Shown piece by piece: positions 17,642 through 27,300 of a stretch of DNA of 64,000 bases. A program made the position numbers and the translations under genes. Position 1 is the first letter of the stretch; every line of letters starts with the position of its first letter. Source of the DNA: Niabella beijingensis (lineage in GTDB: Bacteria; Bacteroidota; Bacteroidia; Chitinophagales; Chitinophagaceae); NCBI RefSeq assembly GCF_020034665.1, contig NZ_JAIQDI010000002.1, positions 372,001-436,000 of the forward strand, written 5' to 3'. The notes beneath the pieces are model-generated. The model was given only the letters and a program-made list of their open reading frames with translations. It did no database searches and was not told the origin of the DNA.

Positions 17642-19159
17642 ATGAGCGAGCAAACAACAGAAACAGCGCAGCAAGAGCCGCAACAAAACACACAGCAAAA
17701 CCAGCCGCAAGCCCCTGAACAGCTTTCGGATGTTTTGCTGGTCATGGATAAAGAAAAGAAAACTATCCAAGCGGTTACGGGCATTGACGAAAACGGCAAC
17801 CTGAAAACCACAGATGCCAATAAGAAGAACCAAAACGAGTTTATGCGGGTGGATAAAAGTGGGGATATATTCTCCAACTTCTTTTCCAACTTTTGGAGGC
17901 AACTCAAAGACCCCACCCGCTTTACATTCTTCAAAGTTCCTGCAAAGGATGCCGTTGAAACAGCCGAAAAAATGCAACAACAGGTTAACGCCCCCACCAA
18001 AGAGGGCGAAGCTGTTATGGCTAAACATGAGGTCAAAGAGCCAAAGGAACAACAACAAGAAAATAAAAAAGATATGGAAACAGCACAAGAAACACAGGCA
18101 AAGCCTGAAACAGCACAGGCAACGCCCCAAGCAAACGACTATCGTTTTAAAGAAAATGATATTGATTGGAAAACGATGGAACAAATAGGCATAACCAAAG
18201 AGCGGCTTGTAAAAGACGGTACGATGGAAATGCTGTTAAAGGGCTATAAGACCAATAAGGTTTATCCGGTAGCTATCAATTTTGGTACTGCCGTAATCCG
18301 TTCGGAAGCAAGGTTAGGATTGCAAGCCGGAGAAGATGGAAAGCCCGTATTTGTAATGTATGGTGTCCGGCACGAACCCAACCTACATACACCTTTCTTC
18401 GGTCACGAGTTTACCAAAGAGGACAGGGATAACCTGCTCAAAACGGGAAATATGGGGCGTGTCGTGGATTTGACCTATCCCAAGACTGGCGAAGTAGTTC
18501 CGTCTATTATCAGTATTGACAAGCTGACAAATGAGGTTATAGCCTTACGACAGGATTGGATAAAAGTACCGGACGAAATTAACAAAGTGAAGCTCACTGA
18601 CCAGCAAAAAATTGATTTATACGAGGGTAAGCAAATTTATTTAGAGAATATGGTTTCGCAGAAAGGGAAAACATTCAGCAGTGATGTTCAATACAATGCC
18701 GACAAACGTTACCCGGAATACCTTTTTGACAGAGGCGAAAACTACAAACAATCCCAAAACCACCAACAATCACAAGGTCAATCGCAGGAAAATCCAAGAT
18801 TATTCAGGGGTAAGGAATTTAACGATGAGCAATATAAAAAGCTCACCGAGGGCAAGACGATTTATGTGGCGGATTTTAAGGACGGGAAAGGACAGCCTTA
18901 TAAGGGGTACGTCACTTTGAATGCCGACACAGGCAATTATAATTTCAGTTTCAGGAACCCCGACAAACTGAAAGACAAAATTGTTCCGACAGAAACCCAT
19001 AAAACGCAGGTTGCCGTCAATTCCGAGGGAAAAACCAATGAGGCAACCAAGAATATAAACGAGCCTTTAAAGCCCCAACAAAACGCCCCTATCAACAAAC
19101 AGCAGCAGGAAAGGCAGCAGCCACCGAAAGAAAATAAATCAAGAGGCGTAAGAAGATAA
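17642..19159 (+). CDS. DUF3945/DUF4099-type ICE protein (Orf3-like)
   Basis: This 505-residue, highly charged, Gln-rich protein contains the segments I associate with DUF4099 and DUF3945 proteins of Bacteroidota ICEs. DUF4099 matches the block FKENDIDWKTMEQIGITKER, about 162-181. DUF3945 matches the repeated beta units, LFRGKEFNDEQYKKLTEGKT and related, about 391-410. Low-complexity Q/N/K linkers join them. Its biochemical role is not established, and it corresponds to orf3 between xis2d and exc. It is cytoplasmic and lies 19 nt before topB. The long cysteine-rich frame on the other strand is a shadow of the Q/T codon bias here. Confidence 0.8.
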   Translation: MSEQTTETAQQEPQQNTQQNQPQAPEQLSDVLLVMDKEKKTIQAVTGIDENGNLKTTDANKKNQNEFMRVDKSGDIFSNFFSNFWRQLKDPTRFTFFKVPAKDAVETAEKMQQQVNAPTKEGEAVMAKHEVKEPKEQQQENKKDMETAQETQAKPETAQATPQANDYRFKENDIDWKTMEQIGITKERLVKDGTMEMLLKGYKTNKVYPVAINFGTAVIRSEARLGLQAGEDGKPVFVMYGVRHEPNLHTPFFGHEFTKEDRDNLLKTGNMGRVVDLTYPKTGEVVPSIISIDKLTNEVIALRQDWIKVPDEINKVKLTDQQKIDLYEGKQIYLENMVSQKGKTFSSDVQYNADKRYPEYLFDRGENYKQSQNHQQSQGQSQENPRLFRGKEFNDEQYKKLTEGKTIYVADFKDGKGQPYKGYVTLNADTGNYNFSFRNPDKLKDKIVPTETHKTQVAVNSEGKTNEATKNINEPLKPQQNAPINKQQQERQQPPKENKSRGVRR

Positions 19160-19178
19160 TCACTAAAAAGGAAAAGAC

Positions 19179-21260
19179 ATGAAAGCAATTATTGCAGAAA
19201 AACCAAGCGTAGCCCGTGAGATAGCCGCCTTGTTGGGAGCCACCGATAAAAAGGATGGCTATATAAAAGGCAACGGCTATCAGGTTACGTGGGCATTCGG
19301 GCATTTGGTAGGATTGGCTATGCCGGAAGATTATGGGTTATCGGGTTTCCAAAGGGAAGCCCTGCCCATATTGCCCAACCCTTTTTTACTGACGGTACGG
19401 AAAGTAAGAAAGGAAAAGTCTTATGTTCCCGATAGCGGAGCGGTAAAACAGTTGAAAACCATTGAGCAGGTTATCGGTCGCTGCGATAGCATTATCGTTG
19501 CTACCGATGCCGGACGTGAGGGTGAACTCATTTTCAGGTACATTTATGAATACCTGAAATGCAGCAAGCCCTTCCAACGCTTATGGATAAGTTCACTGAC
19601 CGAAAAAGCCATAAAACAGGGGTTTGATAACCTGAAACCCGGAAGTGATTTTGACGGTCTGTATCGAGCCGGACAAGGACGGAGCCAAGCCGATTGGCTT
19701 GTCGGCATCAATGCTTCGCAGGCATTGAGCATTGCAGGGCGTGGCGTGTACTCGCTCGGACGTGTACAAACGCCCACGCTTGCCCTTATCTGCAAACGGT
19801 ATTTGGAAAACAAAAACTTTACCGTCAAAAAATATTGGCAGGTGCAGTTAGAACACCGCAAAGAATTTGTGGATTTCAAAAGCCTTTCCAAAACCAAATG
19901 GGAAGATAAAAAGCTGGCAGACGATACGCTCAAATCCATTGAACGTGCCGGAACCGCTACCGTTACGGCAGTAGAAACCAAGACGGTTACAGAACAACCG
20001 CCATTACTTTTTGACCTGACAGGCTTGCAAAAGGAAGCGAACAAAAGGCTATTTCTAACAGCCGAAGAAACGCTGAACATTGCCCAAAGCCTGTACGAAA
20101 AGAAATTGATTACCTATCCACGCACCGGGAGCAAATATATCCCCGAAGATATTTGGGCAGAAATCCCCGCTTTGGTAAGGTCGTTGGAAGCAAGGGCATC
20201 TTGTAAAGAGGCGGTTGGGAAACTGAAATGGGGTCGTTTCAATAAACGTATCGTTAACGATGTAAAGGTAACAGACCATCACGGTCTGCTCATTACTGAA
20301 ACCATCCCCTCCGCATTGCCCTCAAATGAAGAAGCTATATACGATATGATTGCCCTGCGCTTGCTGGAAGCCCTCTCACAAGCCTGTACCAAAGAAATAA
20401 CGGACGTTACCTTACAGGCTTTGCATTATGATTTTGTCCTGAAAGGGACTAAAATTCTCGATGCGGGCTGGCGTGGTATCAAAAAACACTTTAATGAGGA
20501 TGACAGTGAGCCAGTACAGGAATTGCCGCAATTAAAAACAGGCGATGAATTGAAAATAAAGAGTGCCGGGGTGCTGGAGAAGAAGACCAAGCCGCCCGTA
20601 CTTTACACGGAAGCGGACTTGTTGTCTGCAATGGAAAATGCCGGAAAGGAAATAGCGAACGAAGATGAGCGTAAAGCCTTGCAAGGTATCGGCATCGGTA
20701 CACCAGCCACAAGAGCCGCCATTATTGAAACCCTTTTTAAAAGGGATTATATCAAGCGTGAAAAAAAATCCCTCGTTCCCACTGAAAAGGGATTGCAGGT
20801 ATATGAAGCCGTAAAGGACAAAAGGATTGCCGATGTTGCCATGACTGCCGAATGGGAAGTGGCTTTGCAAAAGATTGAGAACAACGAAGCGGATGCAATG
20901 GGCTTTCATCAATCTATGGAAGCCTATACCTCGTCCGTTACGCAGGAACTTTTGAGCATTAGCATTGCTGGCGAAAATCAGCCCGAATTGACCTGCCCCA
21001 AATGCAAGGCACAAAAGCTGCTCATTCGGGACAAGATTGTCAAATGTCCCGATGAGGCTTGCAGCTGGCTTCAATTCCGCAATGTGTGCCGGGTACAGTT
21101 GAGCCTTGCCGAAATAGAGAACCTCGTAAATAAAGGCAAAACCAGCCTAATCAAAGGCATGAAAAGCAAAGCAGGTAAAAAATTCGATGCCTATATCGTA
21201 TTGAAAGAAAACTGCGAAAGCTCTTTTGAATTTGACAACAACACCCGCAAAAAGAAATGA
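19179..21260 (+). CDS. topB: Type IA DNA topoisomerase III (Exc-like)
   Basis: This 693-residue protein starts with KAIIAEKPSVAREIA. The TOPRIM motif DAGREGE lies at 110-116 and the catalytic tyrosine is Y313 in LITYPRTGSKY. A C-terminal zinc ribbon has CPKCKAQ and KCPDEAC. The enzyme relaxes or decatenates single-stranded-containing DNA in the cytoplasm. The CTnDOT counterpart, Exc, has topoisomerase activity and sits at the end of the excision operon. This gene is the fourth of the block and overlaps the ORF6N gene by four bases, so that gene is probably co-expressed. Plasmid and ICE topB copies are distinct from the housekeeping topA. Confidence 0.95.
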   Translation: MKAIIAEKPSVAREIAALLGATDKKDGYIKGNGYQVTWAFGHLVGLAMPEDYGLSGFQREALPILPNPFLLTVRKVRKEKSYVPDSGAVKQLKTIEQVIGRCDSIIVATDAGREGELIFRYIYEYLKCSKPFQRLWISSLTEKAIKQGFDNLKPGSDFDGLYRAGQGRSQADWLVGINASQALSIAGRGVYSLGRVQTPTLALICKRYLENKNFTVKKYWQVQLEHRKEFVDFKSLSKTKWEDKKLADDTLKSIERAGTATVTAVETKTVTEQPPLLFDLTGLQKEANKRLFLTAEETLNIAQSLYEKKLITYPRTGSKYIPEDIWAEIPALVRSLEARASCKEAVGKLKWGRFNKRIVNDVKVTDHHGLLITETIPSALPSNEEAIYDMIALRLLEALSQACTKEITDVTLQALHYDFVLKGTKILDAGWRGIKKHFNEDDSEPVQELPQLKTGDELKIKSAGVLEKKTKPPVLYTEADLLSAMENAGKEIANEDERKALQGIGIGTPATRAAIIETLFKRDYIKREKKSLVPTEKGLQVYEAVKDKRIADVAMTAEWEVALQKIENNEADAMGFHQSMEAYTSSVTQELLSISIAGENQPELTCPKCKAQKLLIRDKIVKCPDEACSWLQFRNVCRVQLSLAEIENLVNKGKTSLIKGMKSKAGKKFDAYIVLKENCESSFEFDNNTRKKK

Positions 21261-22135
21261 ACAGCGCAATCATAAGTCAAAAGGATATAGAAAACCTTAT
21301 CTATACGGTACGGGGCAAACAGGTCATGGTTGACAAAGACCTGGCTGCGCTCTATCAGGTGGAAACCAAAATACTGAACAAAGCCGTAAAAAGGAATATC
21401 GAGCGTTTTCCCGAAACATTCTGCTTCCAATTGAATGATGAGGAAAGCGAAACTTTGAGGTTCCAAACTGGAACCTCAAACGCCGGACGTGGTGGACGGC
21501 GTTATTTAGCCTACGTGTTTACGGAACAAGGGGTCGCCATGCTGTCCGCAGTATTGCGCAGCGATACAGCCGTAAAGGTGAGCATTGAGATAATGAATGC
21601 CTTTGTGGAAATGCGAAAACTGTTACTGGATAATGCAGCATTGTTCTACCGCATGGATAAAATCGAACTCAAACAGATTGAAGCAGACAGCAAGTTTGAG
21701 GAAATATTTAAAGCATTGGATAGCGGGAAGCTGCACAGCGAAAAGGGCGTATTTTATGACGGGCAAATATTCGATGCCTATGCCTTTGTTTCGGATATTA
21801 TACGGAGCGCCAAAAGGTCAATTATCCTAATTGACAACTATGTGGACGATACGGTGCTTACGCTACTCGGAAAGCGTGGGCAAACCGTATCTGCCACTAT
21901 TTACACCAAAAGCATCAGCAATCAGTTACAACTCGATGTGCAACGCTACAACAGCCAATACCCGGCTATAACCGTTCACGCTTTTACCCATGCCCATGAC
22001 CGTTTCCTCATTATTGACGGTACGGAACTGTACCACATCGGGGCATCATTAAAGGATTTGGGCAAGAAATGGTTTGCCTTTTCGAGAATGGATATTGAAG
22101 TAAGCAAAATGCTTCAAGTGCTTAGTCAGACTTAG
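21257..22135 (+). CDS. ORF6N-domain protein with PLD-like C-terminus
   Basis: Residues about 10-125 (IENLIYTVRGKQVMVDKDLA and following, with YVFTEQGVAMLSAVL) match the ORF6N DNA-binding domain common in phages and mobile elements. A short coiled linker follows. The C-terminal half (about 165-285) resembles a phospholipase-D-like fold: SAKRSIILIDNYVDD, then THAHDRFLIIDG, where H247-x-R249-x4-D254 is an HKD-like motif with Arg for Lys. PLD-fold proteins include nucleases. Here only one HKD-like motif is seen, as in dimeric Nuc-type enzymes. The ATGA overlap with topB indicates co-translation. The function in transfer or anti-defence is unknown. Confidence 0.75.
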   Translation: MNSAIISQKDIENLIYTVRGKQVMVDKDLAALYQVETKILNKAVKRNIERFPETFCFQLNDEESETLRFQTGTSNAGRGGRRYLAYVFTEQGVAMLSAVLRSDTAVKVSIEIMNAFVEMRKLLLDNAALFYRMDKIELKQIEADSKFEEIFKALDSGKLHSEKGVFYDGQIFDAYAFVSDIIRSAKRSIILIDNYVDDTVLTLLGKRGQTVSATIYTKSISNQLQLDVQRYNSQYPAITVHAFTHAHDRFLIIDGTELYHIGASLKDLGKKWFAFSRMDIEVSKMLQVLSQT

Positions 22136-22145
22136 GATAATTTAA

Positions 22146-22913
22146 TTAGTGGATTTCCAAAGCTACATTATTGCCTAATCTTTCTGCCCATTGTCGTAAG
22201 AACTTGTAAGCCACGTTTTGCACAATGGGTAGCTGGCTAATTACGGCTTCCACATATTGTATATCCACTGTAACACCACCGTGCGCAATTTTATTCCGTA
22301 TGTCGTTATTGTCATTTACCCATCTATCGTTCCCATTAATATATTCCCAATCGGCGCATTCACCCCAAAGGGTTATAAAGCAATCCCATATTTTATTTAT
22401 TATCCCTTGTCGTGTTCGTGCGTTATCGTTACAATAACCATCGGATACTACGCTAATGGCATTCCAAAAAGCTAAAAATTTATCAAAAGGGTCTTCAGTA
22501 TATAAACCCTTTCTATACCAGCTAAATGCTCTTAATAACTTATTCTCATTGAGGTTTAAATCACGGGCAACCCTAAAGCAATAGATAAATTCTTCACGAT
22601 TTATTACAGCCCGGACATTATTTCCATTTTCAAGTTGTCTATATTGATTTAGACTTACATTAAGCGGAGAGTTGGTTCTAATTGCTAAAATGTCCAGCAT
22701 TTTACCAATAAAAAGCAAAGCTACTTTGTAGGCTCGGTCTTGGTCTGCCGTAAATACAGTAGTAGAGATTATAAAACCCTGCTTATGTGGTTTAATTGAA
22801 ATATCGCTGCGAAAAATATTTCCCAAATCAAGTTCTTTTTCGGTACTGAATTGGATTGCTCTTTTAACCGTTACACTACCATATACCAAAAGCTCTACGT
22901 CAAATATTCTCAT
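22146..22913 (-). CDS. HEPN-motif protein (candidate RNase effector)
   Basis: I do not recognise the full 255-residue family. The C-terminal third is helical and ends with R206-N-K-I-A-H211-G, the R-x4-H signature of HEPN domains, preceded by conserved aromatic helices (WECADWEY-like). The N-terminal 120 residues are beta-rich (MRIFDVELLVYGSVTV) and may sense a ligand or the partner. No membrane or signal segment is seen. It is the second gene of a two-gene operon, overlapping the upstream protease gene by 14 nt, and lies convergent to ORF6N. Low G+C marks it as inserted cargo. RNase activity is inferred from the motif. Confidence 0.7.
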   Translation of the reverse strand: MRIFDVELLVYGSVTVKRAIQFSTEKELDLGNIFRSDISIKPHKQGFIISTTVFTADQDRAYKVALLFIGKMLDILAIRTNSPLNVSLNQYRQLENGNNVRAVINREEFIYCFRVARDLNLNENKLLRAFSWYRKGLYTEDPFDKFLAFWNAISVVSDGYCNDNARTRQGIINKIWDCFITLWGECADWEYINGNDRWVNDNNDIRNKIAHGGVTVDIQYVEAVISQLPIVQNVAYKFLRQWAERLGNNVALEIH

Positions 22914-23733
22914 TATTTTTCTTATTTAGATGTTCTTCCTGCAAAATAATTGTGTCCATGAATGGTACTATTTTACTAAAAGGCTTAACAAAAATTGATT
23001 TTGTTCCCTCATTCACGGAACATAAAACTCCTAAACATTTTCCGTCCTGATTTAATACTGGAGAACCGCTTAATCCTGCCCAATCCTCATAATCAGAAAT
23101 CTCCTTATCAGTATTCAACAATAAATAGTCGCCATAGGAATTTATGTATTTTAACTCGTTCTTAAACGTTGTATCTCTGTGGAGAAATAATCCTTTAAAG
23201 TGAGGTCTAATCTTGCCAAAAATATAATAGGTATCTATTTCACTTGGCTCAATCATATGTTCTTCGAGAAACTCAAATTTTGGTTGATTTTTTGAAACAA
23301 GCGGTTTGCCCTCTTGGTCTGGTATCTCCTCGTCAGTAACAAATGGAGCTACAAACTTCGTACTATCGACCATGCTAATAGCAACATCCAATAACTGCAT
23401 ATTCAGGTCTTCTTTTGAAATATCAAAACTGCTCATATAGTAAAATCCTCCAACTGGCGTGATAACTGTGGAGAAATTATCTCTATTGCTAATATTATTG
23501 AATATGCCTACATAATTATCAACTCCTGTTCTCTCGTTTATTCTATGGTCTTCAATATGAATATTGTGGTCGGCGGTCAAAAAAAACAGCTTCTCTTTAT
23601 AATTTATAAAGAACCCAGCACCAAATGCCAAAGGGTTACTTTGAAATGAGGGTTCTTTAGATATAACTATCTGATAGGTTGTTTTAACCAATATTTCCGT
23701 TAGCGGAAATTCTCTTTCTACTAATTCTTTCAT
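22900..23733 (-). CDS. Trypsin-like serine protease (candidate trigger)
   Basis: This 277-residue protein has a chymotrypsin/HtrA-like fold. The catalytic triad is readable: H56 in FLTADHN, D116 in LLDVAIS and S222 in GLSGSPV. GAGFFINYKEKLFFLT before the histidine is the typical first barrel. It has no signal peptide, PDZ domain or transmembrane segment, so it should be cytoplasmic, unlike HtrA or Deg enzymes. It is first in the operon with the HEPN-motif gene, with a 14-nt overlap. Cytoplasmic trypsin-like domains paired with toxins are seen in several bacterial immunity systems, so cleavage of the HEPN partner is a reasonable inference. Confidence 0.8.
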   Translation of the reverse strand: MKELVEREFPLTEILVKTTYQIVISKEPSFQSNPLAFGAGFFINYKEKLFFLTADHNIHIEDHRINERTGVDNYVGIFNNISNRDNFSTVITPVGGFYYMSSFDISKEDLNMQLLDVAISMVDSTKFVAPFVTDEEIPDQEGKPLVSKNQPKFEFLEEHMIEPSEIDTYYIFGKIRPHFKGLFLHRDTTFKNELKYINSYGDYLLLNTDKEISDYEDWAGLSGSPVLNQDGKCLGVLCSVNEGTKSIFVKPFSKIVPFMDTIILQEEHLNKKNNENI

Positions 23734-23737
23734 TTAG

Positions 23738-23745
23738 CAAATTTA
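23738..23745 (-). promoter_or_regulatory. -7 box of the protease-HEPN operon
   Basis: On the minus strand TAAATTTG matches TAnnTTTG exactly and lies 4 nt before the ATG, so the message would be nearly leaderless. No convincing -33 TTG is seen. Confidence 0.4.
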
Positions 23746-23879
23746 GAAATATATTCTTTGGGGATTGTTCATAAATCTGCCAAATCCTGCCACCCAAAGC
23801 CAACTCCTACCGCTTTGGGTATGGCAGCCTGCAACCATAATATTTTAGCTACTCATTGAAAATTTTAAACAAAATCAAT

Positions 23880-24314
23880 ATGAGTACACAGCAAAAAGAC
23901 CTCTCTTATTTTACGCTAAGGTTACAGGAATTACTAAACACCAGCTTCCCGGAAAAAGCACACGACAAGAAATTTATCGAGCAACGCTCCAAGTGGGCGG
24001 CGAACGCCTATGAGGGCGCATTTCGTTCGGGAAACCCCGCCAGCCAGTGCGACCACATCGCAGATTATATACTCTTTGAGGGGCTTCACTATTCCAAATT
24101 CGACACCGTTTTTCAAGTGGTCTGCAATGAGTTTAGCAGCATCATGCTGGACGAGGAACTGCGCCCGTTCGCACTAAAGATGCTGCCCATCTGCGAACCC
24201 GTATTTGCCAAATACGTGCTTACGGATGACTTCGCCTACACTACTGACCACGACCTGCTCTATACGGAAATTACGGGAACCATAGCCATTCATATCGAGG
24301 ACTATGGCATTTAA
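23880..24314 (+). CDS. DUF1896 ICE protein
   Basis: The product has 144 residues from ATG 23880 ([11 protein letters not shown]). The longer frame from 23856 adds an unconserved leader, so the inner start is preferred. It matches the DUF1896 family found in Bacteroidota ICEs next to the methylase/helicase gene ([31 protein letters not shown]). No catalytic motif or membrane segment is visible and the role is unknown. It overlaps the start of the methylase/helicase gene by 11 nt, so the two are co-translated. It would sit directly after ORF6N if the antisense protease-HEPN cassette were removed. Confidence 0.75.
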   Translation: MSTQQKDLSYFTLRLQELLNTSFPEKAHDKKFIEQRSKWAANAYEGAFRSGNPASQCDHIADYILFEGLHYSKFDTVFQVVCNEFSSIMLDEELRPFALKMLPICEPVFAKYVLTDDFAYTTDHDLLYTEITGTIAIHIEDYGI

Positions 24315-27300
24315 TCAACGTGAACACCTGAAACAGAATATCGAGGCGTTACGGGTCATGTTCAGGTTGGAAAAGGAAAAACGCCAAGCTACCGAAGCCG
24401 AACGGCAGCAGCTTTTGCTATATAGTGGTTTCGGTGGGCTAAAATTCATCTTAAACCCCGCAGACAATCCAACAGATATAAAGCAATGGAAAGATTATGA
24501 GCGGACGTACTTTGAGGAAACGCAGGAACTGCACCGTGTGCTGAAAGAAAATGCCGGAGACGAAAGACAATACAAACATTACGTGGACAGTATGCGTAGT
24601 TCGGTGCTTACGGCATTCTATACCCCGCCCGAAATAATTAATACCCTATCCGATGCGCTCAAAGAAAACGGTATAGAAATACAGAAGTTTTTAGAACCAT
24701 CGGCGGGTGTTGGTGGGTTTATCCGGTCTTTTACAGATAAGGGCGTATCGCAGGTTACGGCTTATGAAAAAGACCTGCTTACAGGTAAAATCCTCAAACA
24801 GCTATACCCCGACAGGAATGTGCGCATAAGCGGTTTTGAAGAAATACCCGAAAGGGAGCTGAACAGCTATGATGTGGTCGCCAGTAATATCCCGTTTGGT
24901 ACAAGTTCGGTCTTTGACCTTTCGTATTCACGCGGCAGTGACCCGGCAAGAGCGCAGGCAGCAAGGGGCATCCACAATTACTTTTTCTTAAAGGGAACGG
25001 ACACGCTACGGGATGGCGGTATGCTCGCTTTCATCACCTCACAGGGCGTTTTGGATAGCCCAAGCAATAAGCCTATACGGGAGGCATTGATGAAAGAGCA
25101 TAACCTTGTTTCGGTGGTACGACTACCGAACAATCTGTTTATGGATTACGCCGGAACGGAAGTAGGAAGCGACCTTATCGTACTGCAAAAGAATACGGAC
25201 AAGCAAGGTCTTTCCGAAAGGGAAAAAGACTTTTGCGATACGCTGTTAACAAAACACAATGACCATGTAAACGCCTATATGCATTACAATGGTACGGTCG
25301 TTTTCAATGAAATTATACAATCTACCGACCTGTACGGAAAACCCTATACTGTATATGTTCATAATGGCGGCGTGGAAGAAATTGCAAATGAAGCAAAGAA
25401 AATACTGGATGGAGATTTTAAAGAGTATCTGAATATAAATCTTTACAAAGGGCTTTCGCCCGATGAGCCTAACATACAGCCGGATATTACCCCGCCGCAA
25501 ACACCGACACCCATACAGCCTGCTACCGGCATCGTAAGGGATGAAGTGCCGCAACCCTCTTTATTCAATTTTACACCTCCGGTGGCGGCTCAACCCGCAA
25601 TGAACAATGCGCAGGATGGCATGACTGCGGTAGCAGATCTGCCATCCAAGCCGGAAGAAGTACAATTGAATTTATTCGACCTTTTTGGAGGTGCGCCACA
25701 GGCTACCGTTATTTCCCGACCGAAAAGGGCTAAGAGAAGAACGACCGTTACCAAGAAAAAAACGGGCAACGGTCCGCATCAGCCGGGGCTATTTGATTAT
25801 ATACCCCTGCGCACGCCAAAGGAGGAAACGCCAAAGCCTCCGACAACGCCACGAACAACCGGACAAGCAACCGGGATTGGCGATTTGTTTTCGCCTATCG
25901 GTATCAACAGTAAAGGGGAAATAGAGGAAAGACCGAAAAAAGAACCTGCTCCGGCAAATGATAACGTAATCCCTGAACCTGCCCCGTACTCCGGCGAACT
26001 GCAATCATTCCACCGGGATGATTGCCTTGTGATGGATAATGGTTTTGTAGGGCATTTGAGGGATGTGGATATATCTGATGGTAAAGCGGTTTTTCACCCG
26101 CTATCCCTGCCAGCCAATCAGAAAGCAAGAACCGAAGCGTATATAGGATTGCGGGATGCCTATCAGCAGTTATACAATGAGGAAGCGCAGCACCATACCG
26201 AATACAAGCAGGAACGGGAAACGCTGAACCGCCTCTATGATGATTTTCTAAAGAAATACGGCAACCTGAACAGTGCCGACAATATCAAATTGATTAAGAC
26301 CGACACCGCTGGCAAAGAAGTACCCTATTTAGAGCGTGTTGTGGGCGGTGTGGTACATAAGGCAGATATATTCCACAAGCCTGTAAGTTTTTCAACGACC
26401 ACACTTGCAACGGATAACCCGGACGAAGCGTTAGCGGCATCGCTCAACAAGTACGGCACGGTGGATTTGGGCTATATGTCAGAAATAAGCGGGATGTCTG
26501 CCGAAGATTTAAAAGATGCGCTGCATGGCCGCATCTTTTACAATCCTGTACAAAAGGAATACGAGATAGCCGAAAAATGGGTTTCGGGCAACGTAATTGA
26601 GAAAGCCGAAGATGTGCGGGCGTACATTTCCGGGCAACCGGAAGACAAGGAAGCTGCCGCAAGCCTCAAAGCCCTCGAAGAAGCCAAACCCCGCAGGATA
26701 GAGTTTGACGAACTTGATTTTAACCTCGGCGAACGCTGGATACCTACGGGCATTTATAACCGCTTTGCTTCGCACCTGTTTGATACGGATATACGCATCC
26801 ATTACTCTGAAAGTTCCGATGACTTTTCCATCCATTGCGACCGTAAGAATATCCATATCACCGAAAAGTATGCTATCAAATCGGAAAGCCGAACGTTTGA
26901 CGGCGTTACCCTGCTGAAACATGCCCTTGTCAATACCACGCCTGACATCACCAAAAAAGTAATCATAGATGACAGGGAAGTAAAGGTGCGGGACATGGAA
27001 GCCATACAAATGGCTAATAGCAAAATTGACGAGATACGCAGGGAATTTACGGATTGGCTCTTTGCGCAGAACGATGAGTTTAAGCAAAGGTTAACCGACA
27101 AATACAACGATACTTTTAACTGTTTTGTCCGTCCGCAGTATGACGGCAGCCATCAGGACTTTCCGGGGCTTGACCGCAAGGCTTTGGGCATTGAAGACCT
27201 GTACCCAAGCCAAAAGGATGCCGTTTGGATGATTAAGATGAACGGCGGTGCTATCTGCGACCACGAAGTCGGTGCAGGTAAAACGCTCATCATGTGTACG

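Noticed and set aside
17585..18184. Cysteine- and leucine-rich minus-strand frame of 199 codons
   Set aside because: It is the complement of the Gln/Lys-rich DUF3945 protein. The odd composition comes from the CAA/AAA codons on the other strand.
23934..24116. Small minus-strand frame inside the DUF1896 gene
   Set aside because: It is a shadow frame with no domain, and DUF1896 and its overlap with the methylase gene explain the region.
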